From contig CANQBA010000004.1 of NCBI GenBank assembly GCA_947589545.1, positions 1 to 64,000 on the forward strand: a stretch of 64,000 bases of DNA, written 5' to 3'. The translations under genes and the position numbers were made by a program. The stretch is from an uncultured Oscillospiraceae bacterium. Its GTDB lineage: Bacteria; Bacillota; Clostridia; Oscillospirales; Oscillospiraceae. The notes below the pieces were generated by a model. The model ran no database searches and had not been told where the DNA came from. It worked only from the letters and a program-made list of their open reading frames with translations. Below, one piece after another: positions 41,815 to 49,969 of this stretch; position 1 is the first letter of the stretch; each line of letters opens with the position of its first letter.

Positions 41815-43118
41815 ACGCCCGCAAGGCCGCCTATCTGGCGCTGACGGCCACCCGTAAACGCGGCGCGAGGCCGGAGATGGTGCTTTCCACCGGACCGGAC
41901 AGCGACCCCAGGGAGCGCGCGCTGGCCCAGAATATCGTTACCGGCGTCCTGCAAAACGCCTTTTTGCTGGACTACGCCCTGCTCCGATACACCGGCCGGG
42001 ATCCCGGCGGCCTCCAGCCGGAGGTCAGGGACATCCTGCGGCTCTCCGTCTATCAGCTCCTCTTTCTGAACCGGGTGCCCGCCCACGCCGCCGTCAACCA
42101 GGGCGTGGAGCTGGCCAGGGAATTTACCCCCCGGGCGGCGGGGCTGGTGAACGCCCTTCTGCGCCGGGTATCCGCCCACGCCGGCGTTCTCCCCCAGGTG
42201 GAGGCCCCCACAACCGAGGAGGCCCTCTCCCTGCGCTGGAGCCACCCCCTTTGGCTGGTACGGGAGCTGACGGCGCTGTACGGCCCGGAGAAAACGGAGC
42301 GGATGCTGGCCGCCGACAACGAGCCGTCCCCCCTGACCGCCCAGGTGAACACCTTAAAGACCTCCGCCGGCGAGCTTCGGAGGGCCCTGGAGCGCCGGGG
42401 GATCGGCGTTTCCGACTGCCCCTACTTTTCCGACGCGCTGTACCTGACGGGTACCGGGGCGCTGGAGGAATTGGAGGAATTTCAGCGGGGCCTCTTCTAT
42501 ATCCAGGACGCGGCGGCCCGGTTCGCCGTCCTGGCCTCCGGGGTAAAGCCGGGGGAGACGGTGCTGGATCTGTGCGCCGCTCCGGGCGGCAAATCCTTCG
42601 CCGCCGCCATCCAGATGGAGAACCGGGGCGATCTGCGCGCTTTCGATATCCACGAAAAGAAGGCCGGCCTGGTGGCCCGGGGCGCCGCGCGCCTGGGGTT
42701 CGACATGATCAGGACCGCCGCCGGGGATGCCTCCCGGTTCGACCCGGCGCTGGAGGCTGTCGCCGACGCCGTCCTTTGCGACGTGCCCTGCTCGGGCTTT
42801 GGCGTCATCCGCAAAAAGCCGGAGATCCGCTATAAGGATCCGGCGGAGCTGGAGCGGCTGCCCGGGATACAGCTGAATATCCTCAAAAACGCCTGCCGGT
42901 ACGTAAAGCCCGGCGGCAGGCTGGTCTACTCCACCTGCACCGTTTTGAAACGGGAGAACGAGGACGTGATCCGGGCATTTTTAGAGGAAAACGACGGCTT
43001 TGAGCCGGTGAGCTTTTCCCTTCCCGCCCCCTTCGCGGGCCAAAGGGAGGGTACGGTGATCCTGCCCGGTCAGGGCGGAACGGATGGATTTTTTATATGT
43101 GTTCTGCGGAAAAAATGA
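41805..43118 (+). CDS. rsmB: 16S rRNA m5C967 methyltransferase RsmB
   Basis: 437 residues. N-terminal NusB-like RNA-binding domain (about 1-140), then a SAM methyltransferase with LDLCAAPGGKSF, catalytic CDVPCSGFG and the second Cys in YSTCTV. Overlaps fmt (10 bases) and rlmN (4 bases). Confidence 0.94.
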   Translation: MPVNARKAAYLALTATRKRGARPEMVLSTGPDSDPRERALAQNIVTGVLQNAFLLDYALLRYTGRDPGGLQPEVRDILRLSVYQLLFLNRVPAHAAVNQGVELAREFTPRAAGLVNALLRRVSAHAGVLPQVEAPTTEEALSLRWSHPLWLVRELTALYGPEKTERMLAADNEPSPLTAQVNTLKTSAGELRRALERRGIGVSDCPYFSDALYLTGTGALEELEEFQRGLFYIQDAAARFAVLASGVKPGETVLDLCAAPGGKSFAAAIQMENRGDLRAFDIHEKKAGLVARGAARLGFDMIRTAAGDASRFDPALEAVADAVLCDVPCSGFGVIRKKPEIRYKDPAELERLPGIQLNILKNACRYVKPGGRLVYSTCTVLKRENEDVIRAFLEENDGFEPVSFSLPAPFAGQREGTVILPGQGGTDGFFICVLRKK

Positions 43119-44158
43119 CAGAAAAATCAGCCCTTCCCGATATAAAATCAATGCTGCCGGACGAGCTCTCCGCCGCCCTGGCGGCCCTGGGGGAGCCGCC
43201 CTTTCGGGCAAAGCAGATCTTTAAATGGCTGAATACGCCGGTGTCCTCTTTTGAGGAAATGACCAATCTCCCCAAGGCCCTGCGGGAGAAGCTGAGCGAG
43301 CGCTTCACTCTCTACGCCCCCCTGGCGGAGCGCAAGCTGGTGTCCCGGCTGGACGGCACCGTCAAATACCTCTGGCGCCTCTATGACGGCAACCATGTGG
43401 AGAGCGTCGTCATGCGCTATGAGCACGGCAACACCGTCTGCGTGTCCTCGGAGGTGGGCTGTCCCATGGGATGCGCGTTCTGCGCCTCCACCATCGGGGG
43501 AAAGGTGCGGGTGCTCGGCGCCTCGGAGATCCTGGATCAGGTGCTTTACGCCCAGGCCGATTCCGGCCTTCGGATCTCCAACATCGTCCTCATGGGGATC
43601 GGGGAGCCGCTGGACAATTTCGACAACGTGATTCGGTTCCTGCGGCTGGTCAACGACCCGGCCGGCATGAACATCGGTATGCGCCATATCTCCCTGTCCA
43701 CCTGCGGGATCGTTGAAAAGATTGACAAATTGGCCGGTTTGGGGTTACAATTGACCTTATCGGTATCGCTCCACGCCCCGGACGACGAGACGCGCTCCCG
43801 GATCATGCCGGTGAACAGGGCCTGCGGCGTGGATACGCTGTTGGCGGCCTGCGGGCGCTATTTCGAAAAGACGGGCAGACGGATCTCCTTTGAGTACGCC
43901 ATGATCCGGGATCTCAACGACACGCCCTTCCACGCCGCCCTTTTGGCGGAGAAGCTGGCGGGCACCGGATCGCACGTGAACCTGATCCCCCTGAACGAGG
44001 TGCCGGAGAGCAAGCTCCGCCCCAGCACCCCGGAGACCATGAGGCGCTTTATCAAGACTTTGGAGCGGAAAAATATCAACGTCACCGTCCGGCGGAAGCT
44101 GGGGCCGGACATCGAGGCGAGCTGCGGACAGCTTCGCCGTGAAAGAGAGAAGAAATGA
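43115..44158 (+). CDS. rlmN: 23S rRNA m2A2503 methyltransferase RlmN
   Basis: 347 residues from the ATG at 43115 that overlaps the rsmB stop; an ATG at 43097 is a less likely start. Radical-SAM motif CPMGCAFC (C116, C120, C123), the second essential Cys C337 near the end (EASCGQLR). It methylates A2503 in 23S rRNA and tRNA. An AT-rich stretch near residues 200-215 contains a promoter-like sequence. Confidence 0.94.
   Translation: MTEKSALPDIKSMLPDELSAALAALGEPPFRAKQIFKWLNTPVSSFEEMTNLPKALREKLSERFTLYAPLAERKLVSRLDGTVKYLWRLYDGNHVESVVMRYEHGNTVCVSSEVGCPMGCAFCASTIGGKVRVLGASEILDQVLYAQADSGLRISNIVLMGIGEPLDNFDNVIRFLRLVNDPAGMNIGMRHISLSTCGIVEKIDKLAGLGLQLTLSVSLHAPDDETRSRIMPVNRACGVDTLLAACGRYFEKTGRRISFEYAMIRDLNDTPFHAALLAEKLAGTGSHVNLIPLNEVPESKLRPSTPETMRRFIKTLERKNINVTVRRKLGPDIEASCGQLRREREKK
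43722..43751 (+). promoter_or_regulatory. internal promoter candidate in rlmN
   Basis: TTGACA (43722-43727), 18 bases, TACAAT (43746-43751), inside rlmN. It could add transcription of stp-prkC-rsgA, about 400 bases downstream. Confidence 0.45.
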
Positions 44159-44167
44159 GGTGAGTCC

Positions 44168-44902
44168 ATGGACTCCTGCGCCATTACGGACAAGGGCTGT
44201 GTGAGAAAAGGGAATCAGGACGCCTGCTACGTCCACCTGGACGACCAAAATGAGACGGCGCTGGTGCTGGTGTGCGACGGCATGGGCGGGCACAACGCCG
44301 GCAACGTGGCCAGCTCCCTGGCGGCCACGGTCTTCGCCGGGGAGGTCAGGGACGGCCTTGCCAACGCCAGAGTCACCGGGGAGATCCGCGTCCTGATGAA
44401 GGACGCCCTGCGCGCCGCCAACGCGGCGGTGTATGGGCTGGGGGAGACGGAACCCAGCTGCCGCGGGATGGGCACCACACTGGTGGCCGCCGCGGTACTG
44501 GGGAAGGAGGCCGCCTTTCTCAACGTGGGCGACAGCAGAGCCTACCACATGTCCGGCGGCGTCCTGCGCCAGGTCACCCGGGATCACTCGGTGGTGGAGG
44601 ATATGATCGCGCGGGGCGAGATCACCCGGGAGCAGTCCCGGACGCACCCCCGGAAGAATCTGATCACCCGGGCCGTGGGCACCGCCAAAAGCGTGGAGGC
44701 GGATTTCTTCACCATGACTCTCCGGGAGGGGGATCGGCTGCTTTTGTGCTCGGACGGCCTTTCCAACGTCCTGGAGGACAGCGAGATCGCCGAGGCCCTG
44801 AACTTCACCCGGGATGTGGATACCGCCTGCCGGCTTCTTTTGCGGATGGCGCTGGATCGGGGCGCGCCGGACAACGTGACCGTGGCGGCCCTGAGCATAT
44901 GA
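44168..44902 (+). CDS. stp: PP2C-type Ser/Thr phosphatase
   Basis: 244 residues. PP2C motifs: CVRKGNQDACYV, VCDGMGGHNAGNVAS, LNVGDSRAYHM, RAVGT, LLCSDGLSN, APDNVTV. It reverses PrkC phosphorylation; prkC follows. The metal-binding Asp residues are intact. GAGGTGAG precedes the ATG. Confidence 0.95.
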   Translation: MDSCAITDKGCVRKGNQDACYVHLDDQNETALVLVCDGMGGHNAGNVASSLAATVFAGEVRDGLANARVTGEIRVLMKDALRAANAAVYGLGETEPSCRGMGTTLVAAAVLGKEAAFLNVGDSRAYHMSGGVLRQVTRDHSVVEDMIARGEITREQSRTHPRKNLITRAVGTAKSVEADFFTMTLREGDRLLLCSDGLSNVLEDSEIAEALNFTRDVDTACRLLLRMALDRGAPDNVTVAALSI

Positions 44903-44942
44903 CCGACTTCAGTTTACGCGCGCGGCGCGGGGAGGTTCCTTT

Positions 44943-46880
44943 ATGGATGATATGTATATAGGAAAAGCCCTGGACGACAGGTATGAGATCATAGAGAAGA
45001 TAGGCTCCGGCGGTATGGCCGAGGTCTACAAGGCCTTAGACCACAGGCTCAACCGTTTTGTGGCCATCAAGATCCTGAAGGCCGATCTGGCGCAGGATCC
45101 CGACCTCCGGCGCCGTTTTCACGCCGAGAGCCAGGCCGTAGCCATGCTGTCTCACCCGAATATCGTCTCGGTCTACGACGTGAACCACTCCGGCGGGGTG
45201 GACTATATCGTTATGGAGCTGATTGAGGGCATCACCCTGAAGCAGTACATAAACCGCAAGGGGATCCTCAACTGGAAGGAGGCCCTCCACTTCACCACCC
45301 AGATCGTCAAGGCCCTGGAGCACGCCCATTCCCGGGGCATCATCCACCGGGATATCAAGCCCCACAACATCATGCTCCTCAAGGACGGCAACGTGAAGGT
45401 GGCCGATTTCGGGATCGCCCGCCTTCTCACCACCCAGAACACGCTGACCAAGCAGACCCTGGGCTCGGTGCACTATATCTCCCCGGAGCAGGCCAAGGGC
45501 GACGCGGCGGATACCCGCTCCGACCTCTACTCCGTGGGCGTGGTCATGTACGAGATGCTCACCTCCCGGCTCCCCTTTGAGGGGGATTCCCCGGTGTCCA
45601 TCGCCATCCAGCACATCTCCTCCGTGCCCCTCCAGCCCCGGGAGATAAACCCGGACATCCCCATCGGCCTGGAGGAGATCACCATGAAGGCCATGGATCC
45701 CAATATCAACACCCGCTATCAGTCCGCCACGGAAATGATCGCGGATCTGGAGGACTTCCGCAAGAACCCCTCCATCCGCTTCAACTACTCCGTCATCCCC
45801 TCCATGGCCGACGACGCGGACGCCACCCGCTCCGTGCCCGTGGTGAAAAACATCTCCGGCGTGGAGAGCGTCCGGCGGCGCGTCAGCGGAAACGGGGCCA
45901 CCCGGAACAGGATCACCCCCGACCAGTACCGGGAAAACAGGCGCAAGGCGGGGCGGAACACCATGCTGGTGGGCATTTTCTGCATCATCGTCCTGCTGGT
46001 CCTGCTCTTCACGGTGATGTGGCAGTATTTCCTCAAGGACATCATCATGCCCGACGAGGAGGAGCGGATCACCATCGCCAACTTCGTGGGGGCCATGTAC
46101 GACGAGGTCATCAACAACGAGGAATACCTGAGATATTACACCTTCATGCCGCCCAAATACGACAACGAGTCCGAAAATCCCGAGGGCTACATCCTAAAGC
46201 AGGATCCCTCCGCCTCCAGGACGTTTACCCTGACCGAGGAGAAGATCCCCATCACCCTGACCATCGCCGCCGGCAAGGAGGAGGTCAGGATGCCGTATCT
46301 CATCAACGAGGACTACCGGGACGCCAGGACGCGGCTTCAGCAGATCAGCTCCGAAAAAAAGCTGAATCTGGACATCCAGCTGGAGCCCAAATCCCACGAC
46401 TCCTACACCCCGGACTATGTATTCAACCAGATCCCGGCCGAGGGCACGGTGCTGGTGCCCGGCATGACCATCGTGCTGGAGTATTCCACCGGGCCTGAGA
46501 TCCATCAGGTGAAGGTGCCGAACCTGCTCTCCCTGCGGGAGGACACCGCCCTGGAGAAGCTTCAGGAGCGCGGCCTTGTGGGCGTCAAGATTGAGGAATT
46601 CAACGCCGACGCCACCCGCGGCCGCGTCTTCCAGCAGAATCCCGACCCGGATACCCTGGTGGAGGAGGGAACAGAGGTGACCTTTTACATCTCCCTGGGG
46701 CCGGAGCCGGTGGATGAACCCACCCAGCCCACCGTTCCCACCGAGACAGGGCCCATCGGCGGCGGGACGACTATCCCCGGCGGCGAGGATGAGCCTGGGA
46801 ACGGGGATCAGGACGACGGCCCGGAGGACGGGGAGCAGGGCAATCCCGACGACGGTGAGGGCGTCTCTGTCAGTGGCTGA
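44943..46880 (+). CDS. prkC: PASTA-domain Ser/Thr protein kinase
   Basis: 645 residues. Kinase domain (about 14-275) with IGSGGMAEVYKA, AIKIL, HRDIKPHNI and DFG; juxtamembrane linker; one membrane segment (about 339-361); three extracellular PASTA repeats (about 370-435, 437-510, 511-582), which bind cell-wall muropeptides; then an unusual acidic Gly/Asp/Pro-rich tail of about 60 residues. In Bacillus, PrkC signals growth and spore germination. Overlaps rsgA by 8 bases. Confidence 0.95.
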   Translation: MDDMYIGKALDDRYEIIEKIGSGGMAEVYKALDHRLNRFVAIKILKADLAQDPDLRRRFHAESQAVAMLSHPNIVSVYDVNHSGGVDYIVMELIEGITLKQYINRKGILNWKEALHFTTQIVKALEHAHSRGIIHRDIKPHNIMLLKDGNVKVADFGIARLLTTQNTLTKQTLGSVHYISPEQAKGDAADTRSDLYSVGVVMYEMLTSRLPFEGDSPVSIAIQHISSVPLQPREINPDIPIGLEEITMKAMDPNINTRYQSATEMIADLEDFRKNPSIRFNYSVIPSMADDADATRSVPVVKNISGVESVRRRVSGNGATRNRITPDQYRENRRKAGRNTMLVGIFCIIVLLVLLFTVMWQYFLKDIIMPDEEERITIANFVGAMYDEVINNEEYLRYYTFMPPKYDNESENPEGYILKQDPSASRTFTLTEEKIPITLTIAAGKEEVRMPYLINEDYRDARTRLQQISSEKKLNLDIQLEPKSHDSYTPDYVFNQIPAEGTVLVPGMTIVLEYSTGPEIHQVKVPNLLSLREDTALEKLQERGLVGVKIEEFNADATRGRVFQQNPDPDTLVEEGTEVTFYISLGPEPVDEPTQPTVPTETGPIGGGTTIPGGEDEPGNGDQDDGPEDGEQGNPDDGEGVSVSG

Positions 46881-47763
46881 GGGGAGGATCGTAAAGGCCC
46901 TCAGCGGCTTCTACTACGTGGAGGCCGGGGAGGCGCTTGTCGCCTGCCGCGCCAGAGGAAAATTCCGCCACACGGGGGAGACCCCCCTGGTGGGGGATCT
47001 GGTGAGCTTTACCCTCACCGGAACGGGGGAGGGCGTTGTGGACGCCCTTTTGCCCCGGCGCAACCGCTTTTCCCGTCCGCCCATCGCCAATATTGACCAG
47101 ATGGTCATTGTGGCCTCCGGGGCCGTCCCCGTCACCGACCCCTTCCTCATCGACCGCATGACCGCCATCGCCGTCCATGCCGGCGCGCGGACGCTGATCT
47201 GCGTCAACAAGGCCGACGAGGACCGGGCGGAGGCGCTGACGGAAATCTATCGAAGTGCGGGCTTCCCCACGATCCTCACCAGCGCCGTCACCGGAGAGGG
47301 GATCGACGCTTTGAAGGAGGAGCTTCAGGGGCGGTTCAGCGTGTTTACCGGCAACTCCGGCGTGGGCAAATCCAGCATCCTCAACGCCCTCTGTCCCGCA
47401 CTCGCCATCCCCACCGGGGAGGTCAGCCTGAAGCTGGGCCGGGGCCGCCACACCACCCGCCATGTGGAGATCTTCAAGACCCCCGACGGGGCCATGATCG
47501 CCGACACGCCGGGCTTTGCCGCCTTCGATCTGGAGAATATGGAGCTCACCGACCCTGCGCAGCTCCCGTACGCCTTTCCGGACTTCGCCCCCTACTTGGG
47601 CACCTGCCGCTTTGTGGGCTGTTCCCACACCAAGGAGCGCGGCTGCGGCGTGCTGGAGGCCCTGGAGGCGGGGAAGATCTGCCCCTCCCGCCACAAAAGC
47701 TACGTCCGGCTCTATCAGCAGCTGAAAAGCGTGAATTTCTGGGAGCGGAAGGAGCAAAATTGA
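46873..47763 (+). CDS. rsgA: ribosome small-subunit GTPase RsgA
   Basis: 296 residues from the GTG at 46873, which lies inside the last codons of prkC; longer in-frame starts would overlap prkC deeply. An OB fold, a permuted GTPase (NKADEDRAEA; TGNSGVGKSSILNAL; DTPGFAAF) and a zinc-binding tail (CRFVGCSHTKERGCGV) are visible. RsgA matures the 30S subunit. The last gene of the yicC-rsgA run. Confidence 0.93.
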   Translation: MAEGRIVKALSGFYYVEAGEALVACRARGKFRHTGETPLVGDLVSFTLTGTGEGVVDALLPRRNRFSRPPIANIDQMVIVASGAVPVTDPFLIDRMTAIAVHAGARTLICVNKADEDRAEALTEIYRSAGFPTILTSAVTGEGIDALKEELQGRFSVFTGNSGVGKSSILNALCPALAIPTGEVSLKLGRGRHTTRHVEIFKTPDGAMIADTPGFAAFDLENMELTDPAQLPYAFPDFAPYLGTCRFVGCSHTKERGCGVLEALEAGKICPSRHKSYVRLYQQLKSVNFWERKEQN

Positions 47764-47786
47764 CGCTCTTCTCCATCCTGCTAAGT

Positions 47787-47815
47787 ATTATAACATAAAC
47801 ATAATTATTTGTCAA
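47787..47815 (-). promoter_or_regulatory. consensus sigma-A promoter pointing antisense to rsgA
   Basis: Minus strand: TTGACA (47815-47810), 17 bases, TATAAT (47792-47787), a perfect match. A transcript would start near 47780 and run into the 3' end of rsgA. No gene with a ribosome-binding site follows on that strand. A weaker + strand arrangement (TTGTCA 47809-47814, TATAAA 47832-47837) overlaps it. Confidence 0.6.
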
Positions 47816-47845
47816 GCATTATTTTGAAAAATATAAATTATTTTT

Positions 47846-47874
47846 AATGCCGCCCCAAATCGGGGAGGCATTTT
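47846..47874 (+). terminator. terminator of the rsgA operon
   Basis: AATGCC-G-CCCC (47846-47856) with GGGG-A-GGCATT (47862-47872), loop AAATC, ending in TTTTC. Confidence 0.8.
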
Positions 47875-47925
47875 CACGTTTTAAGCCCCTTCCGCATAAA
47901 ATGGAACAGACAGGGGGTGCGCGCT

Positions 47926-48075
47926 ATGAAAAGGCGGAACAGGACGATTGGCGGGATCCTGGCGGCGGCGGGGGTGATGGTGATCCTCTCCCTCGTCCTG
48001 CCCACCTCCTTCTGGTGGTTCGTCCTGGGGATCGTTCTCATTTGCGTAGGGATCAGCGTCATGCGGCATTGCTGA
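47926..48075 (+). CDS. small two-segment membrane protein
   Basis: 49 residues: MKRRNRTIGGILAAAGV..., a basic start and two hydrophobic segments (about 8-25 and 29-44), ending VMRHC. GGGGGTG precedes the ATG. It lies directly upstream of the DUF3794-LysM gene, behind a terminator. No family recognised; function unknown. Short but well supported by frame, start signal and hydrophobicity. Confidence 0.65.
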   Translation: MKRRNRTIGGILAAAGVMVILSLVLPTSFWWFVLGIVLICVGISVMRHC

Positions 48076-48079
48076 CCGG

Positions 48080-48108
48080 TTCTATTCCATGGACAAAGGG
48101 CGTATACT
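48080..48108 (+). promoter_or_regulatory. possible mother-cell (sigma-E type) promoter
   Basis: TTCTATT (48080-48086), 14 bases, CGTATACT (48101-48108): 5/7 and 6/8 matches to the sigma-E boxes. It is 40 bases ahead of a sporulation-type gene and resembles the better match before yunB. Confidence 0.4.
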
Positions 48109-48148
48109 CTCACAGTCAAGCTTAATAACTGATTAGGAGAGGTTGCTT

Positions 48149-49663
48149 ATGAAGATAGACCTGAAAGCCGACAGGATCAGCTTCCAGAGGCCCGCGCTGC
48201 GCCGCCTGATGGTTCGGGAGGAGACGGCGGAGACCATCGTCCCCGACGCCCTGCCGGATATCCTGCGTATTTTGGACACAAAGGGGATGGTGTGCCTGCG
48301 GGGCAAGGACTCCTCCGAGGGGCGCGTCACCGTCACGGCCTCGGCGGACTTGACGGTGCTCTATGTGCCGGAATCGGGCAGGGGCGTGCGAAAGCTCACG
48401 GTGTCCGTCCCCATGGAGATCACGGGGGACTGCCCGGAGGAACTGAGCGACGCGCTGATCACGGCCTCCCTGACCCTCACCGGGACGGACGCCAGGACGG
48501 TGAATCCCCGGAAGGTGGTGGTTCGGGCCGAGTGCTCCTGTGACGCGCGGCTCTATATGCCGGACACGCTTACGAATACCGTGCCGCGTGAGGCGGAGGG
48601 CGTCTATTATAAGAGTACTTCCGGGACGGCGCGTCTGCCTGTCTCCGTGACGGAAAAGACCTTTGTCATCACCGACGAGGCCAGATTCCGGGAGGGCGCA
48701 CCGGCGGTAGGGGAGATCCTTCGGACGCGCACCGCTCTGACGGTGGAGAGCGCCAAGGCCGTTGGCAGCCGCGCGGTGGTCAAGGGCGCGGCGGTCACCG
48801 ACGTGCTCTACGAGGGGAAGGAGGGCGGCCTCTGCTCTGAGACGCTGATCTCCCCCTTCTCCCAGATCGTGGAGACGGACGCGGCGGGGGAGGCGGCGGA
48901 TTTTGACATCGTCATGGCCGTGACCGGCTTCTATTCCACCCGCACCCTGATGGACGAGAGCGGCGGCGACACCCTGAGCCTGGAGATCCACGCCGTCTGC
49001 CAGTGCGTGGCTTATGCGGATACGGGCGTTGAGCGCGTCACGGACGCTTACAGCGTAAAATGTCCGGTGGAGCTGACCATGGGACAGTGCGGAGCGCGGC
49101 GCCTCGCGGGCCGTGACACCCTCCACAGCGAGGCGGCGATCTCCGTCCCCACGGCGGAGCGGGCGGCCAGGGTGCTGTGCGTCACGGCCAACGTCTCCGG
49201 CGGAAACGCCCGGAACGCCCAGGAGGGGCGGGTGGCCGTGACGGGCCTGCAGGCGTCGGTGCTCTATGAAAATGCCTCCGGCGAGATCCTGGCGTCCTCG
49301 CGCCGGACGGAGACGGAGTGGAAGCTTCCCGCCGGCGGCGAGCTGGGCGCTGTGACCATCGCGGGCGAGATCCAGGCGAACGTCACCGACGGCGCCATTG
49401 AGCTGCGGGCCGGTCTGGAGGCGGAGGCCATTCGGATGGAGGAGATGAACGAGGCGTATGTGGAGGGCCTGGAGCTTCTGGAGGAGCAGGCGCTGGACAA
49501 GGCGGAGCTGCCCTCCCTGACGGTGGTTCGGTGCGCCTCGCCCGACCTGTGGGCGCTGGCCAAGAGCCATCTCTCCACCGAGGAGGCTATTTTGGAGGCC
49601 AGCGGCCTTGCTCCCGGCGCCGTCCCGGAACGGGGAACGGTGCTTCTGGTGCCGAGGCTCTGA
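48149..49663 (+). CDS. DUF3794 (SPOCS) and LysM protein
   Basis: 504 residues from the ATG at 48149; AGGAGAGG lies 6 bases upstream, so a nearby TTG at 48143 is rejected. Repeated DUF3794/SPOCS beta domains (segments such as TVTASADLTVLYVPE..., VKGAAVTDVLYEGKEGG, VAVTGLQASVLYEN) and a C-terminal LysM motif (ASPDLWALAKSHLSTEEAILEASGL...GTVLLVPRL). SPOCS proteins belong to the clostridial spore coat or cortex. Cys residues are few. The likely promoter is of sigma-E type. Confidence 0.85.
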   Translation: MKIDLKADRISFQRPALRRLMVREETAETIVPDALPDILRILDTKGMVCLRGKDSSEGRVTVTASADLTVLYVPESGRGVRKLTVSVPMEITGDCPEELSDALITASLTLTGTDARTVNPRKVVVRAECSCDARLYMPDTLTNTVPREAEGVYYKSTSGTARLPVSVTEKTFVITDEARFREGAPAVGEILRTRTALTVESAKAVGSRAVVKGAAVTDVLYEGKEGGLCSETLISPFSQIVETDAAGEAADFDIVMAVTGFYSTRTLMDESGGDTLSLEIHAVCQCVAYADTGVERVTDAYSVKCPVELTMGQCGARRLAGRDTLHSEAAISVPTAERAARVLCVTANVSGGNARNAQEGRVAVTGLQASVLYENASGEILASSRRTETEWKLPAGGELGAVTIAGEIQANVTDGAIELRAGLEAEAIRMEEMNEAYVEGLELLEEQALDKAELPSLTVVRCASPDLWALAKSHLSTEEAILEASGLAPGAVPERGTVLLVPRL

Positions 49664-49678
49664 TCAAAATATGTATTG

Positions 49679-49709
49679 CCCCCGGCGGTCAGATGACTGC
49701 CGGGGGTTT
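49679..49709. terminator. terminator after the SPOCS-LysM gene
   Basis: CCCCCGGCGGTC (49679-49690) with GACTGCCGGGGG (49695-49706), loop of 4, then TTTC. It separates the convergent SPOCS-LysM and Asn/Gln-rich genes. Confidence 0.75.
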
Positions 49710-49714
49710 CGCTG

Positions 49715-49849
49715 TCAGTTCTGGTGATTCTGCTGGTTGTTGTTCTGCTGCTGGTTGTTGTTCTGCTGTTGGTTCTGCTGATTGTTGTTCTGCTGCTGGT
49801 TGTTGCGGTTATTGTTATTCTGCTGGTTATTCTTGTTCTGGTTGCTCAC
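49715..49849 (-). CDS. 44-residue Asn/Gln-rich protein
   Basis: GTG start (49849-49847) with AGGAGGTG 7 bases upstream on the minus strand, a near-ideal ribosome-binding site. The product begins MSNQNKNNQQ; 39 of its 44 residues are Asn or Gln, in runs of two to four (NNNN, QQQ), with single Ser, Lys, Arg and His. TGA stop at 49715-49717. Nothing else on either strand explains the region. No family recognised; small Asn/Gln-rich proteins are often linked to spores in Clostridia, and a sporulation gene is adjacent. A chance CTG/GTT repeat is possible, but the ribosome-binding site argues for a gene. Confidence 0.65.
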   Translation of the reverse strand: MSNQNKNNQQNNNNRNNQQQNNNQQNQQQNNNQQQNNNQQNHQN

Positions 49850-49904
49850 TGATTTTCACCTCCTGAGGTGATTTTATTATTGACAAGAATTCAGAGAATA
49901 TACG

Positions 49905-49933
49905 TTGCAAATTTTAGATTCTTATGCTATAAT
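49905..49933 (+). promoter_or_regulatory. sigma-A promoter of yebC
   Basis: TTGCAA (49905-49910), 17 bases, TATAAT (49928-49933), 36 bases before the yebC start. Confidence 0.75.
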
Positions 49934-49969
49934 GCCTTCATCTGCGTATTACGGAAGGATGGTCAACCT

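Noticed and set aside
47546..47815. 89-codon minus-strand frame behind the antisense promoter
   Set aside because: It overlaps rsgA, its ATG lies upstream of the predicted start site, and it has an antisense-type composition; the promoter is kept, the protein is not.
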